Below are positions 52,259-59,626 of a stretch of 64,000 nucleotides of DNA, piece by piece (position 1 is the stretch's first letter; the number at the start of each line of letters is the position of its first letter). Below the pieces are notes generated by a model. That model saw only the letters and a program-made list of their open reading frames with translations, had not been told where the DNA came from and searched no databases. The position numbers and the translations under genes are program-made. This stretch comes from Azoarcus sp. TTM-91 (GTDB lineage Bacteria; Pseudomonadota; Gammaproteobacteria; Burkholderiales; Rhodocyclaceae): contig NZ_WUEI01000001.1 of the NCBI RefSeq assembly GCF_012911025.1, forward strand, positions 62,001 to 126,000, given 5' to 3'.

Positions 52259-53416
52259 TCAGGCCGCCACCAGCCGCCACAGCGAAGTCAGCTCTGCCGC
52301 GCGTGCCGCATGCAGCGGATCGTCCTCGTCCATCACCTTCGGATGGCGCGGGCGGATGTCCAGGCGCTCACGCACCAGCAGGCCGGCATCGGCGATCCAG
52401 CCCAGCAGGGTTTCGCGGCTGCGCAGGCCCAGGTGCTCCGCCAGGTCCGAGATCAGCAGCCACCCCTCGCCACCGGGCGCCAGATGGGCCGCCAGCCCGG
52501 CGAGAAAGCCCCTCAGCATGCGGCTGTCCGGGTCGTAGATGGCGTACTCCAGCGGCGCGCTGGGCTTGGCCGGCAGCCAGGGCGGATTGCACACCACCAA
52601 CTCGGCGCGGCCTTCGGGGAAGAGATCCACCTGCTGCAACTCCACCTTCTGCGCCAACTTCAGCCTTGCCAGGTTGTCCGCCGCGCAGGCCAGCGCGCGT
52701 TCGTCCTGGTCGGTGGCCACCACCCGGCCCACCCCACGCCGCGCCAGCACCGCCGCCAGCACGCCGCTGCCGGTGCCGATGTCGAAGGCGGTGCGCAGAC
52801 CCGCCGGCAGACTCGCCTTGGCCACCAGATCCACGTATTCGCCCCGCAGCGGCGAGAACACGCCGTAATGCACATGCAGCCGCCCGCCCAGCGCAGGCAC
52901 CTCCACCCCCTTGCGCCGCCACTCGTGGGCGCCTATCAGGCCCAGCAGCTCGCGCAGGGAGACCAGCGCCGGCTGGCCGTCGGCCGCGCCCCAGGCTTCG
53001 CCGCAGGCCTCGGCCACGTCCGGCGCGCGCCGCAGCGGAATGCGGTAGTCGCCCTCCAGCGGCAGCAACAGCATGCCCAGGGTGTGCGCGCGCTGGGCCT
53101 GGGCCTGGCGATGTAAGTGGAAGGCCTGGGCCGGCGTTGCGGCGGGCTTGTCATCCTTGCCGCCTTTTCCCCCCTTGCGCACAGCCTTGCGGCCGATGCG
53201 GCGATTCATCGCCTGCAGCAGCTGGCGGGCGTTATGGAAATCGCCCCGCCACAGGATGGCGGTGCCCTCGCAGGCCAGCCGGAAGGCCGCATCCGCGTTC
53301 AGGCTGTCATCGGCGACGACGATGCGCCGCGGCACCGGCGCGCCGCTCTCCGAGCGCCAGCGGGCGCGATGGGTAGCGCCGTTCTCCTCCCACTGCACTT
53401 CGGCCGCGGCGTTCAT
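52259..53416 (-). CDS. Class I SAM-dependent methyltransferase (NPPW type)
   Basis: A 385-residue methyltransferase. The SAM site is DIGTGSG (212-218) with TDQDERALACAADN following. The target-amine motif is NPPW (277-280), as in enzymes that methylate amide or ring nitrogens (PrmC, RlmG relatives). The N-terminal 180 residues form a helper domain with a Lys/Gly-rich loop (KGGKGGKDDK). The likely target is rRNA or a protein glutamine; not resolvable from sequence. Its end is 128 nt from the end of the convergent retropepsin-like gene. Confidence 0.85.
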   Translation of the reverse strand: MNAAAEVQWEENGATHRARWRSESGAPVPRRIVVADDSLNADAAFRLACEGTAILWRGDFHNARQLLQAMNRRIGRKAVRKGGKGGKDDKPAATPAQAFHLHRQAQAQRAHTLGMLLLPLEGDYRIPLRRAPDVAEACGEAWGAADGQPALVSLRELLGLIGAHEWRRKGVEVPALGGRLHVHYGVFSPLRGEYVDLVAKASLPAGLRTAFDIGTGSGVLAAVLARRGVGRVVATDQDERALACAADNLARLKLAQKVELQQVDLFPEGRAELVVCNPPWLPAKPSAPLEYAIYDPDSRMLRGFLAGLAAHLAPGGEGWLLISDLAEHLGLRSRETLLGWIADAGLLVRERLDIRPRHPKVMDEDDPLHAARAAELTSLWRLVAA

Positions 53417-53693
53417 CGGCGGGCTCTGGCAAGGGAGGAAGTCAGGCGGGACGGCAGGCAGCGGAAAAAGCTCACGGGAGAAACCTGTGGAAAAGAGGAA
53501 AGAGGCCGCAATGGCACGGAGAACGGCAGCCTATCGGTAAGGCTGCCAACCTGGCTGCCAGCACGGTCTAGCGCCTCCGGCAACGAACGCCGGCCTGCCC
53601 AAACCGGAAGTGCCGCGCTTTCAATGGGGCTGGAACGAAACACTCAGTGCAGGGCGCGCATGGTAACGCCGCCCGGCGCCGCCTGCAGCCACC

Positions 53694-54200
53694 TCAGCCT
53701 GGCCCGGTCGGCAGCAACGCCTCGGCACAGAGCTCGCCGCTGAGGAGGTCCACCACCCGCACCGAAATGCGGTCCTCCGCCACCAGTAGCTCGCCGGCCG
53801 AGACCGGCAGCTTGAACCTGCGCGGACCAGCGCTGCCAGGATTGACCAGCAGCACGCCGTCGCGCACCACCGCCGCCGGTTTGTGGGAATGGCCGGCCAC
53901 CACCACCCGGCAGTCGGCGCCGGCCGCGCCCGGCGGCAGGCGGGGCAACTCATGGATCACGCACAGCTGGCGGCCGCCGCCCAGGTCCAGCCAGTCCAGC
54001 TCGGGCAAGGGTTCCGGAGCCGGGCCGTGATCGTTGTTGCCGTAGACGGCGGTCAGCGGCGCGATGCGCGCCAGGGTGTCGAGGATGCCGCGGTCACCGA
54101 TGTCGCCGGCGTGCACGATGGCGTCCGCGCCCTGCAGGAAGGCCTCCGCTTCCGGCCGGAGCAGGCTATGGGTGTCGGAAATCAGGCCGATGCGCCGCAC
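53694..54200 (-). CDS. YfcE-type metallophosphoesterase
   Basis: A 168-residue phosphodiesterase with the complete metal-binding set: SDTHS near residue 8, HAGDIGD near 31, GNNDHG near 54, VIHE near 82 and GHSHKP near 103. YfcE-like enzymes hydrolyse simple phosphodiesters. I start at a GTG (54198-54200) preceded by GGAGGG; a TTG at 54227 would add nine residues with no ribosome site. It lies downstream of an AT-rich stretch with DnaA-box-like motifs. Confidence 0.88.
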   Translation of the reverse strand: MRRIGLISDTHSLLRPEAEAFLQGADAIVHAGDIGDRGILDTLARIAPLTAVYGNNDHGPAPEPLPELDWLDLGGGRQLCVIHELPRLPPGAAGADCRVVVAGHSHKPAAVVRDGVLLVNPGSAGPRRFKLPVSAGELLVAEDRISVRVVDLLSGELCAEALLPTGPG

Positions 54201-54243
54201 GGTTCCCTCCGTTGAAAAGCTGTGCAAGTAGGGAGGAGCGGAA

Positions 54244-54377
54244 TGTGGATAAGTTGCGTGGCGGCTAACAGCGGATTTTTCATCAACAATCGGTCCCGCT
54301 TTTCCTCCAGCGCTTCTCCACGCCTTTTCCCGCGCCCGGAAGGCCCGATTTTGCTGGGCTTTCCGGCTTTATCCACA
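54244..54377. promoter_or_regulatory. Two perfect DnaA-box sequences upstream of the YfcE-type gene
   Basis: TGTGGATAA at 54244-54252 and TTATCCACA at 54369-54377 are exact DnaA-box 9-mers. An AT-rich block (54391-54426) flanked by GTACAC (54388-54393) and GTGTAC (54427-54432) follows. This could be DnaA-responsive regulation of the downstream gene. There is no dnaA, dnaN or other origin gene nearby. Confidence 0.4.
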
Positions 54378-54487
54378 GAAAGGGCCGGTACACTAATCTT
54401 TATGTTTGTTTACATCTTTAAAAACTGTGTACACCCATTGACGCTGCCCGGCTGAGGGAAAACCTGGCCGGGATCTCGGCACCGACC

Positions 54488-55441
54488 TTAGAAAGGCGCG
54501 TCGCTGGCAGTCACGCTGCCGGAAACCACCGGGCTGGCCTCCGCCGCCTTGACCTCGCCGCCCAGCGCCTCGACCACCGCCGGCAGCAAGCGGGCAAGCT
54601 CAGCGGTCATCAGGGCGAATTCGGCGTTGAACAGGGCCTCGGCATCTTCGGCGCTGCCTTCGATCTGGTCGCGCACCACGTCCAGGAAGTCCAGGCGCTT
54701 GATCTCCAGCTTCTCGGTGAGCACGAAGCTGATGCGGTCATCGAAGGTCAGGGCGAGGCGCGTGGGCAGCTTGCCGGCCGCCAGATGGCCCTTGACCTCG
54801 TTGCCTTCGAGGGAATGGCGTACGTAGCGCACCGCGGCCTTGTCCTCGGTCACCGAGCGCAGTTCGCAGTCCTGGTCGATGGTGAAGCCGCCCGGCGCCT
54901 CGTCGCCCGCCAGCCAGTCGGCCATTGCCGAAACCGGCGACAGTTCGGTGCGCAGCAGGGCCAGCGGGAAGCTGTCCAGGCTCTGGCGCAGCATCTCCAG
55001 CACGTCCTCGGCGCGCGCCAGGCTGGAAGCATCCACCGCCAGCCAGCCATTGACCGGATCGATCCAGGCGTAGACCTTGCGGCGGCGGGTGAAGGCGCGC
55101 GGCAACAGCTCCTGAGTGATCTGCTCGCGCAGGTCCTTCAGCTGCTTGCGGCCCAGCTTGTAGCCCTGCTGTTCGGCGATTTCCTCCGCCCGCTCATCGG
55201 CTACCTGCTTGACCACGGAGGAGGGCAGCAACTTGCCTTCCGCGCCCAGGGCGATCAGCCACTGGTCGCCCACCGCGTGCACCAGCACATCGTTGCCCAG
55301 CGGCGACATCCAGCCGCGGCTCTCCATGTCCTGGCTGCCGCAGGGCTGGAAGGTCTTTTTCGCCAGTTGCTCTTCCAGCTTTTCGATGGGCAGGTCCCAC
55401 TTGGCGGGCAGGCGGTAGAGCTGCAGATTCTTGAAGTACAT
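54488..55441 (-). CDS. rdgC: Recombination-associated protein RdgC
   Basis: A 317-residue RdgC, a ring-forming nucleoid protein that binds DNA and restrains RecA. It begins MYFKNLQLYRL, with FQPCGSQDMESRGWMSP, LPSSVVKQVADERAEEI and the RRKVYAWIDP stretch typical of the family. AGGAAAG precedes the ATG at 55441. The C-terminus carries about 15 extra residues beyond the usual end. It is followed by the AT-rich region with DnaA-box-like motifs. Confidence 0.96.
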   Translation of the reverse strand: MYFKNLQLYRLPAKWDLPIEKLEEQLAKKTFQPCGSQDMESRGWMSPLGNDVLVHAVGDQWLIALGAEGKLLPSSVVKQVADERAEEIAEQQGYKLGRKQLKDLREQITQELLPRAFTRRRKVYAWIDPVNGWLAVDASSLARAEDVLEMLRQSLDSFPLALLRTELSPVSAMADWLAGDEAPGGFTIDQDCELRSVTEDKAAVRYVRHSLEGNEVKGHLAAGKLPTRLALTFDDRISFVLTEKLEIKRLDFLDVVRDQIEGSAEDAEALFNAEFALMTAELARLLPAVVEALGGEVKAAEASPVVSGSVTASDAPF

Positions 55442-55510
55442 GGTTTTTTCTTTCCTAGGCAAACATGAAAACGGCGCCCGCCACCGAGGGCGGGCGCCGG
55501 CTATGGGGAA

Positions 55511-55981
55511 TTACTGGAGACGGCCGGATTCTGCGATCATGCGGATGACCTTGAGCGTGTCCAGGTCGGACTGGTGATAGGCCGAACGCACGAAGTCGGC
55601 GTAGCGGCCATCCTCGCCGCCACCGTCCTCCTGTAGCCCGGTGCGGTACTCGAAGCGCAGGAAGAGGGCGCCCGGCTGGGGTTCCTCGATGCGGATGGTG
55701 AGCCAGCCGCCAGGATGCTCCGGCGTGGCCTCGGATTCGAACCGTATCCACTCCAGCTCGCTGAAGGTGACACGGTCGCGGATCACCGCGCTGCCGAAGC
55801 GCAGCTCGCGCAGCAGCATGCCTTCGCCGCGCTCCATGATCTCGCAGGCCTCCAGGCCGGGCAGGAAGGGGCGGGCGTCCTCCGCCCGGCACAGCAGGCC
55901 GAACCACAGTTCCTCGCGGCTCAGCGCGGTCGCGGCGGGGTCGGCGAGGTCGTTGACCTCGACCAGATGTTCAAACTTCAA
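55511..55981 (-). CDS. SRPBCC family protein (DUF1857/AtaL-like)
   Basis: A 156-residue START/Bet v1-type fold protein. It begins KFEHLVEVNDLADPAATALS, then ELWFGLLCRAEDARPFLPGL, and ends with a long helix (VRSAYHQSDLDTLKVIRMI), the pattern of AtaL-like SRPBCC members. The start is a TTG at 55979-55981 with AGGAG 8 nt upstream; no in-frame ATG fits. It lies 69 nt upstream of rdgC on the same strand. Ligand unknown. Confidence 0.8.
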   Translation of the reverse strand: MKFEHLVEVNDLADPAATALSREELWFGLLCRAEDARPFLPGLEACEIMERGEGMLLRELRFGSAVIRDRVTFSELEWIRFESEATPEHPGGWLTIRIEEPQPGALFLRFEYRTGLQEDGGGEDGRYADFVRSAYHQSDLDTLKVIRMIAESGRLQ

Positions 55982-56117
55982 GGCGAAACTCCTGTCCGGT
56001 CGGCCGGCTAGTTTACCCCCAGGCCGCCACCGGCAAGCCGACCTGCTCGCCGCCACCGGGAGCGGACTGCCCTCCGTTTCTTCTACTCGGGGAGACGGCC
56101 GGGATACCATGCCGCCC

Positions 56118-56846
56118 ATGCAACTCGAACGTCTCCTCCACTCCCAGGGCTTCGGCAGCCGCAAGCAATGCCGCGCCCTGATCCGTGCCGGCCTGGTCAG
56201 CGTCGCCGGCGAACCTTGCGAAAACCCCTTCCAGGAAGTCGAACCCGGCGGCGGTCAGGATCTGCCCGGCCTGGCGTTCAGCGTCGATGGCCAGGCCTGG
56301 AACTACCGCCAGCGCGCCTGCCTGATGCTGCACAAGCCCGCCGGCTACGAATGCTCCCACCTGCCCACCCATCACCCCTCCGTCTTCTCGCTGCTGCCGC
56401 CCGAGCTGAAGGAGCGCGGCGTGCAGTGCATAGGCCGGCTGGACCAGGACACCACCGGTCTGCTGCTGCTGTCCGACGATGGCCAGTTCATCCACCAGTG
56501 GAGTTCGGGCAAGAAGCGCATTCCCAAGCGCTACCGGGTCACCCTGAAGCATGCGGTGGAAGACAGCCTGGTGCAGGCCCTGCTGAGCGGCGTGCAACTG
56601 CACGACGAACCTGCGCCCATCGCCGCGGCCGCCTGCGAACTCACCGGCAGCCACACCCTGGCGCTGACCATCTGCGAAGGCAAGTACCACCAGGTGAAGC
56701 GCATGGTGGCTGCGGCCGGCAACCGGGTCGAAGCCCTGCAGCGGCAGAGCGTGGGCGGGCTGGTGCTGGATGCGGCGGATCTGCCCGAAGGCCAGTGGCG
56801 CTGGCTGACGCCAGCGGACCTGCAGCAACTGGCCGACTTCAGCTGA
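56118..56846 (+). CDS. RsuA-type 16S rRNA pseudouridine synthase
   Basis: A 242-residue pseudouridine synthase. An S4 RNA-binding domain (about 1-48, QLERLLHSQGFGSRKQCRAL) precedes a catalytic domain with Asp109 in GRLDQDTTGLLLL and the KPAGY loop at 73-77. EGKYHQVKRM near 190 is the family's third motif. It resembles RsuA, which modifies U516 of 16S rRNA. An ATG three codons upstream (56109) is a possible start. A terminator follows at 56870. Confidence 0.88.
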   Translation: MQLERLLHSQGFGSRKQCRALIRAGLVSVAGEPCENPFQEVEPGGGQDLPGLAFSVDGQAWNYRQRACLMLHKPAGYECSHLPTHHPSVFSLLPPELKERGVQCIGRLDQDTTGLLLLSDDGQFIHQWSSGKKRIPKRYRVTLKHAVEDSLVQALLSGVQLHDEPAPIAAAACELTGSHTLALTICEGKYHQVKRMVAAAGNRVEALQRQSVGGLVLDAADLPEGQWRWLTPADLQQLADFS

Positions 56847-57153
56847 GCCTTCCTTTCTGTTTCTCGAGACCCGCCGCGGCGGGTTTTTTTATGTCTGCCT
56901 GTGAAGGTTGCGGCACGGTTTGGTTGTAGTGTTTTTTCTTATATATAGAAAACAAAGATGTTAACAGTGGGCGAAAATCTGTGGATAAGTCCGCTTCCCC
57001 CAGCAAGCACAAGCCCGCTAACGGAAGAACAAACCCTGTGTAACCCCGCTCGTCGCTTGTGGATGGAATGTCCATGATTTTTTGGCCGACGGCTTCCGGA
57101 CCCTTTGTCCACAACCTCTCCCGAACTTCCTCTGCGGTTTTTCCACGTTGACA
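56847..57153. other. Intergenic region between the pseudouridine synthase and earP
   Basis: This 307-nt stretch has no gene. It holds the terminator at 56870-56890 and the AT-rich dyad TTTTCT (56934-56939) / AGAAAA (56947-56952) around TATATAT. A run of DnaA-box-like 9-mers follows. It should carry the earP-efp promoter. Confidence 0.5.
56870..56890 (+). terminator. Intrinsic terminator after the pseudouridine synthase gene
   Basis: CCCGC and GCGGG (56870-56883, CGCG loop) followed by seven T residues (56884-56890), a textbook Rho-independent terminator 24 nt after the stop at 56846. Confidence 0.85.
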
Positions 57154-57212
57154 ATGAGTCACTTCCATGCTCGGCCCACTTCCTGGGAAATCTTCTGCCA
57201 GGTTGTGGATAA
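56980..57212. promoter_or_regulatory. Cluster of DnaA-box-like motifs before and inside earP
   Basis: Exact TGTGGATAA at 56980-56988 and at 57204-57212 (the latter in the earP coding region). One-mismatch forms lie between them: TGTGGATGG at 57058-57066 and TTGTCCACA at 57105-57113. The AT-rich dyad at 56934-56952 is adjacent. Function unknown. Confidence 0.4.
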
Positions 57213-58320
57213 CTTTGGGGATATTGGCGTCTGCCTGCGCCTCGCCCGGTCGCTGGCTGCCGATCCGGACCGCGCGGTACGCCTCTGGGTGGATGACTGG
57301 CAGGCCCTCTCGCGCCTCTGCCCGGCCGCTGCCGGCTTGCCGGCCGAGGGCGGAAAAGTTGAGGGCGTGGAGCTGCGGCGCTGGCGTTCGCCCTTCCCGG
57401 CTGTTGAACCTGCGGAGGTCGTGATCGAAGCCTTCGCCTGCGAGATCCCACCCAGCCATCTGCAGGCGATGGCGGTCCGGCCGCAGCCGCCGCAGTGGAT
57501 CAACCTCGAGTACCTGTCCGCCGAAGACTGGGTGGCCGGCTGCCATGGGCTGGCCTCTCCGCACCCGCGGCTGGCGCTGGCGAAGCGCTTCTTCTTCCCC
57601 GGTTTCACTGCCGACACCGGCGGCCTGCTGCGGGAAAGTGGGCTGCTGGTGGCGCGGGATGCCTTCCAGGCTGAGGGGCGCGCAGCCTGGCTGGCCGCCG
57701 CCGGCCCGGCCGGCCAGCCGGACGACACCCTGTGGGTCTCCCTGTTCGCCTACGAGCAGCCCGGTCTGGCGGCGCTGGCCGAATGCTGGGCGCAGGGCGA
57801 CAGGCCGGTCTGCCTGCTGGTGCCGGAGGGCCGGGTGCTGGCGGACCTTGCCGCGGCTTTCGGGCGCCCGCGGCTGGAAGTTGGGGAAACGGCGAGGCGG
57901 GGGGCGCTGTCGGCCCGGGTGCTGCCCTTCACCGACCAGGCGGGCTACGACCGCCTGCTGTGGGCCTGTGATCTCAACCTGGTGCGCGGCGAGGACTCCT
58001 TCGTCCGCGCGCAATGGGCGGCGCGGCCGCTGGCGTGGCACATCTATGCCCAGGAAGAAGAGGCCCATTTCCGCAAGCTGCAGGCCTTCCTCGACCTCTA
58101 CGGCGCGGACCTGCAAACGCCGGCCCGGCAGGCGCTGACGGATTTCTGGCTGGCCTGGAACGGCCGCGGCGACACGGCCGCCGCCTGGCTCCCCTTTGTT
58201 GCGGTACTGCCAGACTTAGCGCGGCATGCACGGCAATGGTCGGCCCGCCAGGCGGTGCTGCCGGACCTCGTTGCGCGCCTGCTCGAATTGTGCACACACA
58301 GTGTCAAAGCAAACGGGTAA
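57154..58320 (+). CDS. earP: EF-P arginine rhamnosyltransferase EarP
   Basis: A 388-residue GT-B inverting glycosyltransferase that attaches rhamnose from dTDP-rhamnose to Arg32 of EF-P. FCQVVDNFGDIGVCLRLAR carries Asp19 and Asp23, at the 4-residue spacing of the catalytic Asp pair of Pseudomonas EarP (D13, D17). The C-terminal RGEDSFVRAQWA is the nucleotide-sugar site. The start at 57154 begins MSHFHARP. Its substrate gene efp follows after 52 nt. The dTDP-rhamnose synthesis genes are not in this window. Confidence 0.96.
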   Translation: MSHFHARPTSWEIFCQVVDNFGDIGVCLRLARSLAADPDRAVRLWVDDWQALSRLCPAAAGLPAEGGKVEGVELRRWRSPFPAVEPAEVVIEAFACEIPPSHLQAMAVRPQPPQWINLEYLSAEDWVAGCHGLASPHPRLALAKRFFFPGFTADTGGLLRESGLLVARDAFQAEGRAAWLAAAGPAGQPDDTLWVSLFAYEQPGLAALAECWAQGDRPVCLLVPEGRVLADLAAAFGRPRLEVGETARRGALSARVLPFTDQAGYDRLLWACDLNLVRGEDSFVRAQWAARPLAWHIYAQEEEAHFRKLQAFLDLYGADLQTPARQALTDFWLAWNGRGDTAAAWLPFVAVLPDLARHARQWSARQAVLPDLVARLLELCTHSVKANG

Positions 58321-58372
58321 GATGCCGGGTTTTTAATGATTCGCTTGCGGCCGTTGCCGCACGGGAAGACGC

Positions 58373-58930
58373 ATGAAAACCGCTCAGGAACTCCGCTCCG
58401 GCAACGTCATCATGGTGGGCAGCGACCCGCTGGTGGTCCAGAAGGCCGAATACAACAAGTCCGGCCGCAATGCTGCCGTCGTGAAGATGAAGCTCAAGAA
58501 CCTGCTGACCGGCGCGCCGTCGGAAGCGGTTTACAAGGCCGACGACAAGTTCGAGGTCGTGCAGCTGGATCGCAAGGAAGTCACCTACTCCTACTTCGCC
58601 GACCCGATGTACGTGTTCATGGACGCCGAGTACGAACAGTACGAAGTCGAAGCCGAGAACATGACCGACGCGCTGAAGTACCTGGAAGACGGCCTCGCCT
58701 GCGAAGTCGTGTTCTACAACGGCAAGGCCATTTCGGTCGAACTGCCGAACAGCGTGGTGCGCGAAGTCACCTACACCGAACCCGCCGTCAAGGGCGACAC
58801 CTCCGGCAAGGTCATGAAGCCGGCGACCATCGGTACCGGTTTCGAACTGCCCGTTCCCGCCTTCGTGGAAATCGGCGACAAGATCGAAATCGACACCCGC
58901 ACCGACGAGTATCGCGCCCGCGTGAAGTGA
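58373..58930 (+). CDS. efp: Elongation factor P (Arg32 type)
   Basis: A 185-residue EF-P that rescues ribosomes stalled at polyproline. The tip loop reads NKSGRNAA with Arg at position 32, the residue glycosylated by EarP, so this is the rhamnosylated rather than the lysylated type. The N-terminal KOW-like domain and two OB domains (ending [11 protein letters not shown]) are complete. GGGAAG precedes the ATG. An intrinsic terminator follows. The neighbouring earP confirms the modification pathway. Confidence 0.97.
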   Translation: MKTAQELRSGNVIMVGSDPLVVQKAEYNKSGRNAAVVKMKLKNLLTGAPSEAVYKADDKFEVVQLDRKEVTYSYFADPMYVFMDAEYEQYEVEAENMTDALKYLEDGLACEVVFYNGKAISVELPNSVVREVTYTEPAVKGDTSGKVMKPATIGTGFELPVPAFVEIGDKIEIDTRTDEYRARVK

Positions 58931-58948
58931 TCGCGCTGGGGTGAGAAG

Positions 58949-58973
58949 AAAGGGGCCGTCCAGGCCCCTTTTT
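58949..58973 (+). terminator. Intrinsic terminator of the earP-efp operon
   Basis: AAAGGGGCC (58949-58957) pairs with GGCCCCTTT (58963-58971), loop GTCCA, continuing into further T residues (to 58973). It lies 18 nt after the efp stop. Confidence 0.88.
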
Positions 58974-59093
58974 CATTTCTGCTTTCTTTTCCGTTGCTTA
59001 CGCATCGCAACCTTTTACTTTGGGCTGATCTGTTCAGCTTAATGTAAGCTTCGCGCCTTTCCAGTTTTCCCCTTTCTTCGAGGAACGCCGTCC

Positions 59094-59504
59094 ATGAAAC
59101 CGCTGCTGGCCGCCACGGCCCTTGCTTCCCTCCTGTTGCTGACCGCCTGCGAAGGGCAGGGGCCGGCCGAGAAAGCGAGCGACAAGATGGGAGAAGCGGT
59201 TGAAGCGATCAAGGATGCGGCCGACAAGGCCGGTGAAGCCGCGCGCAAGGCTGGCGAGGCCGGTGAAGCCGCGGTGGAAGCCGCCGGCGAGACGCTGAAG
59301 GAAACCGCCGAGACCGGCAGCGAAAAGGTGGAACGCGCCACCGAGGCGGCGGGCGATTCCGCCCGAGACGCCAAGCAGGCCACCGAACAGGCGACCCGCC
59401 GCATCGCCGATGCCACCCGCGAGGCCGCGCAGAAGCTGAAGGCGGTGGGACGCGAGGCGGTGGAATCGGTGCGCGGCGAGGGCGGCAGCGCCGACAAGCA
59501 GTAA
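59094..59504 (+). CDS. Alanine-rich helical lipoprotein
   Basis: A 136-residue protein with a clear lipobox (LLLLTAC, lipid Cys19). The mature part is a nearly unbroken amphipathic helix rich in Ala, Glu and Lys. It has 11-residue-like periodic units (KAGEAARKAGE, EAAGETLKETAE, DSARDAKQATEQ) reminiscent of LEA or apolipoprotein repeats. It could be an envelope stress or membrane-stabilising protein. Repeat proteins of this kind are found by composition rather than homology, so the family is uncertain. It lies between efp and uvrA with its own spacing on both sides. Confidence 0.75.
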   Translation: MKPLLAATALASLLLLTACEGQGPAEKASDKMGEAVEAIKDAADKAGEAARKAGEAGEAAVEAAGETLKETAETGSEKVERATEAAGDSARDAKQATEQATRRIADATREAAQKLKAVGREAVESVRGEGGSADKQ

Positions 59505-59551
59505 GCGGGCAGCAAGCCGGTGCCCCGGCCGGCGTCGATTTCCGGGCGTAA

Positions 59552-59567
59552 CTGAATATTTGAACAG
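59552..59567 (+). promoter_or_regulatory. LexA (SOS) box upstream of the tandem uvrA
   Basis: CTGAATATTTGAACAG fits the LexA consensus CTG-N10-CAG with an AT-rich centre. It ends 59 nt before the uvrA start codon at 59627. uvrA genes are classical SOS members, which supports the reading. Confidence 0.65.
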
Positions 59568-59626
59568 CAGAAAGGCCGGCGGACGAATAGAATCGCTGTT
59601 CCGATTTCGTCCGCCCTTCGCCTTTC

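Noticed and set aside
54201..57153. Chromosomal origin of replication
   Set aside because: DnaA-box-like 9-mers and AT-rich dyads are present, but dnaA, dnaN, gyrB, rpmH and parAB are absent and the boxes are split by coding genes. Reported only as a DnaA-box cluster.
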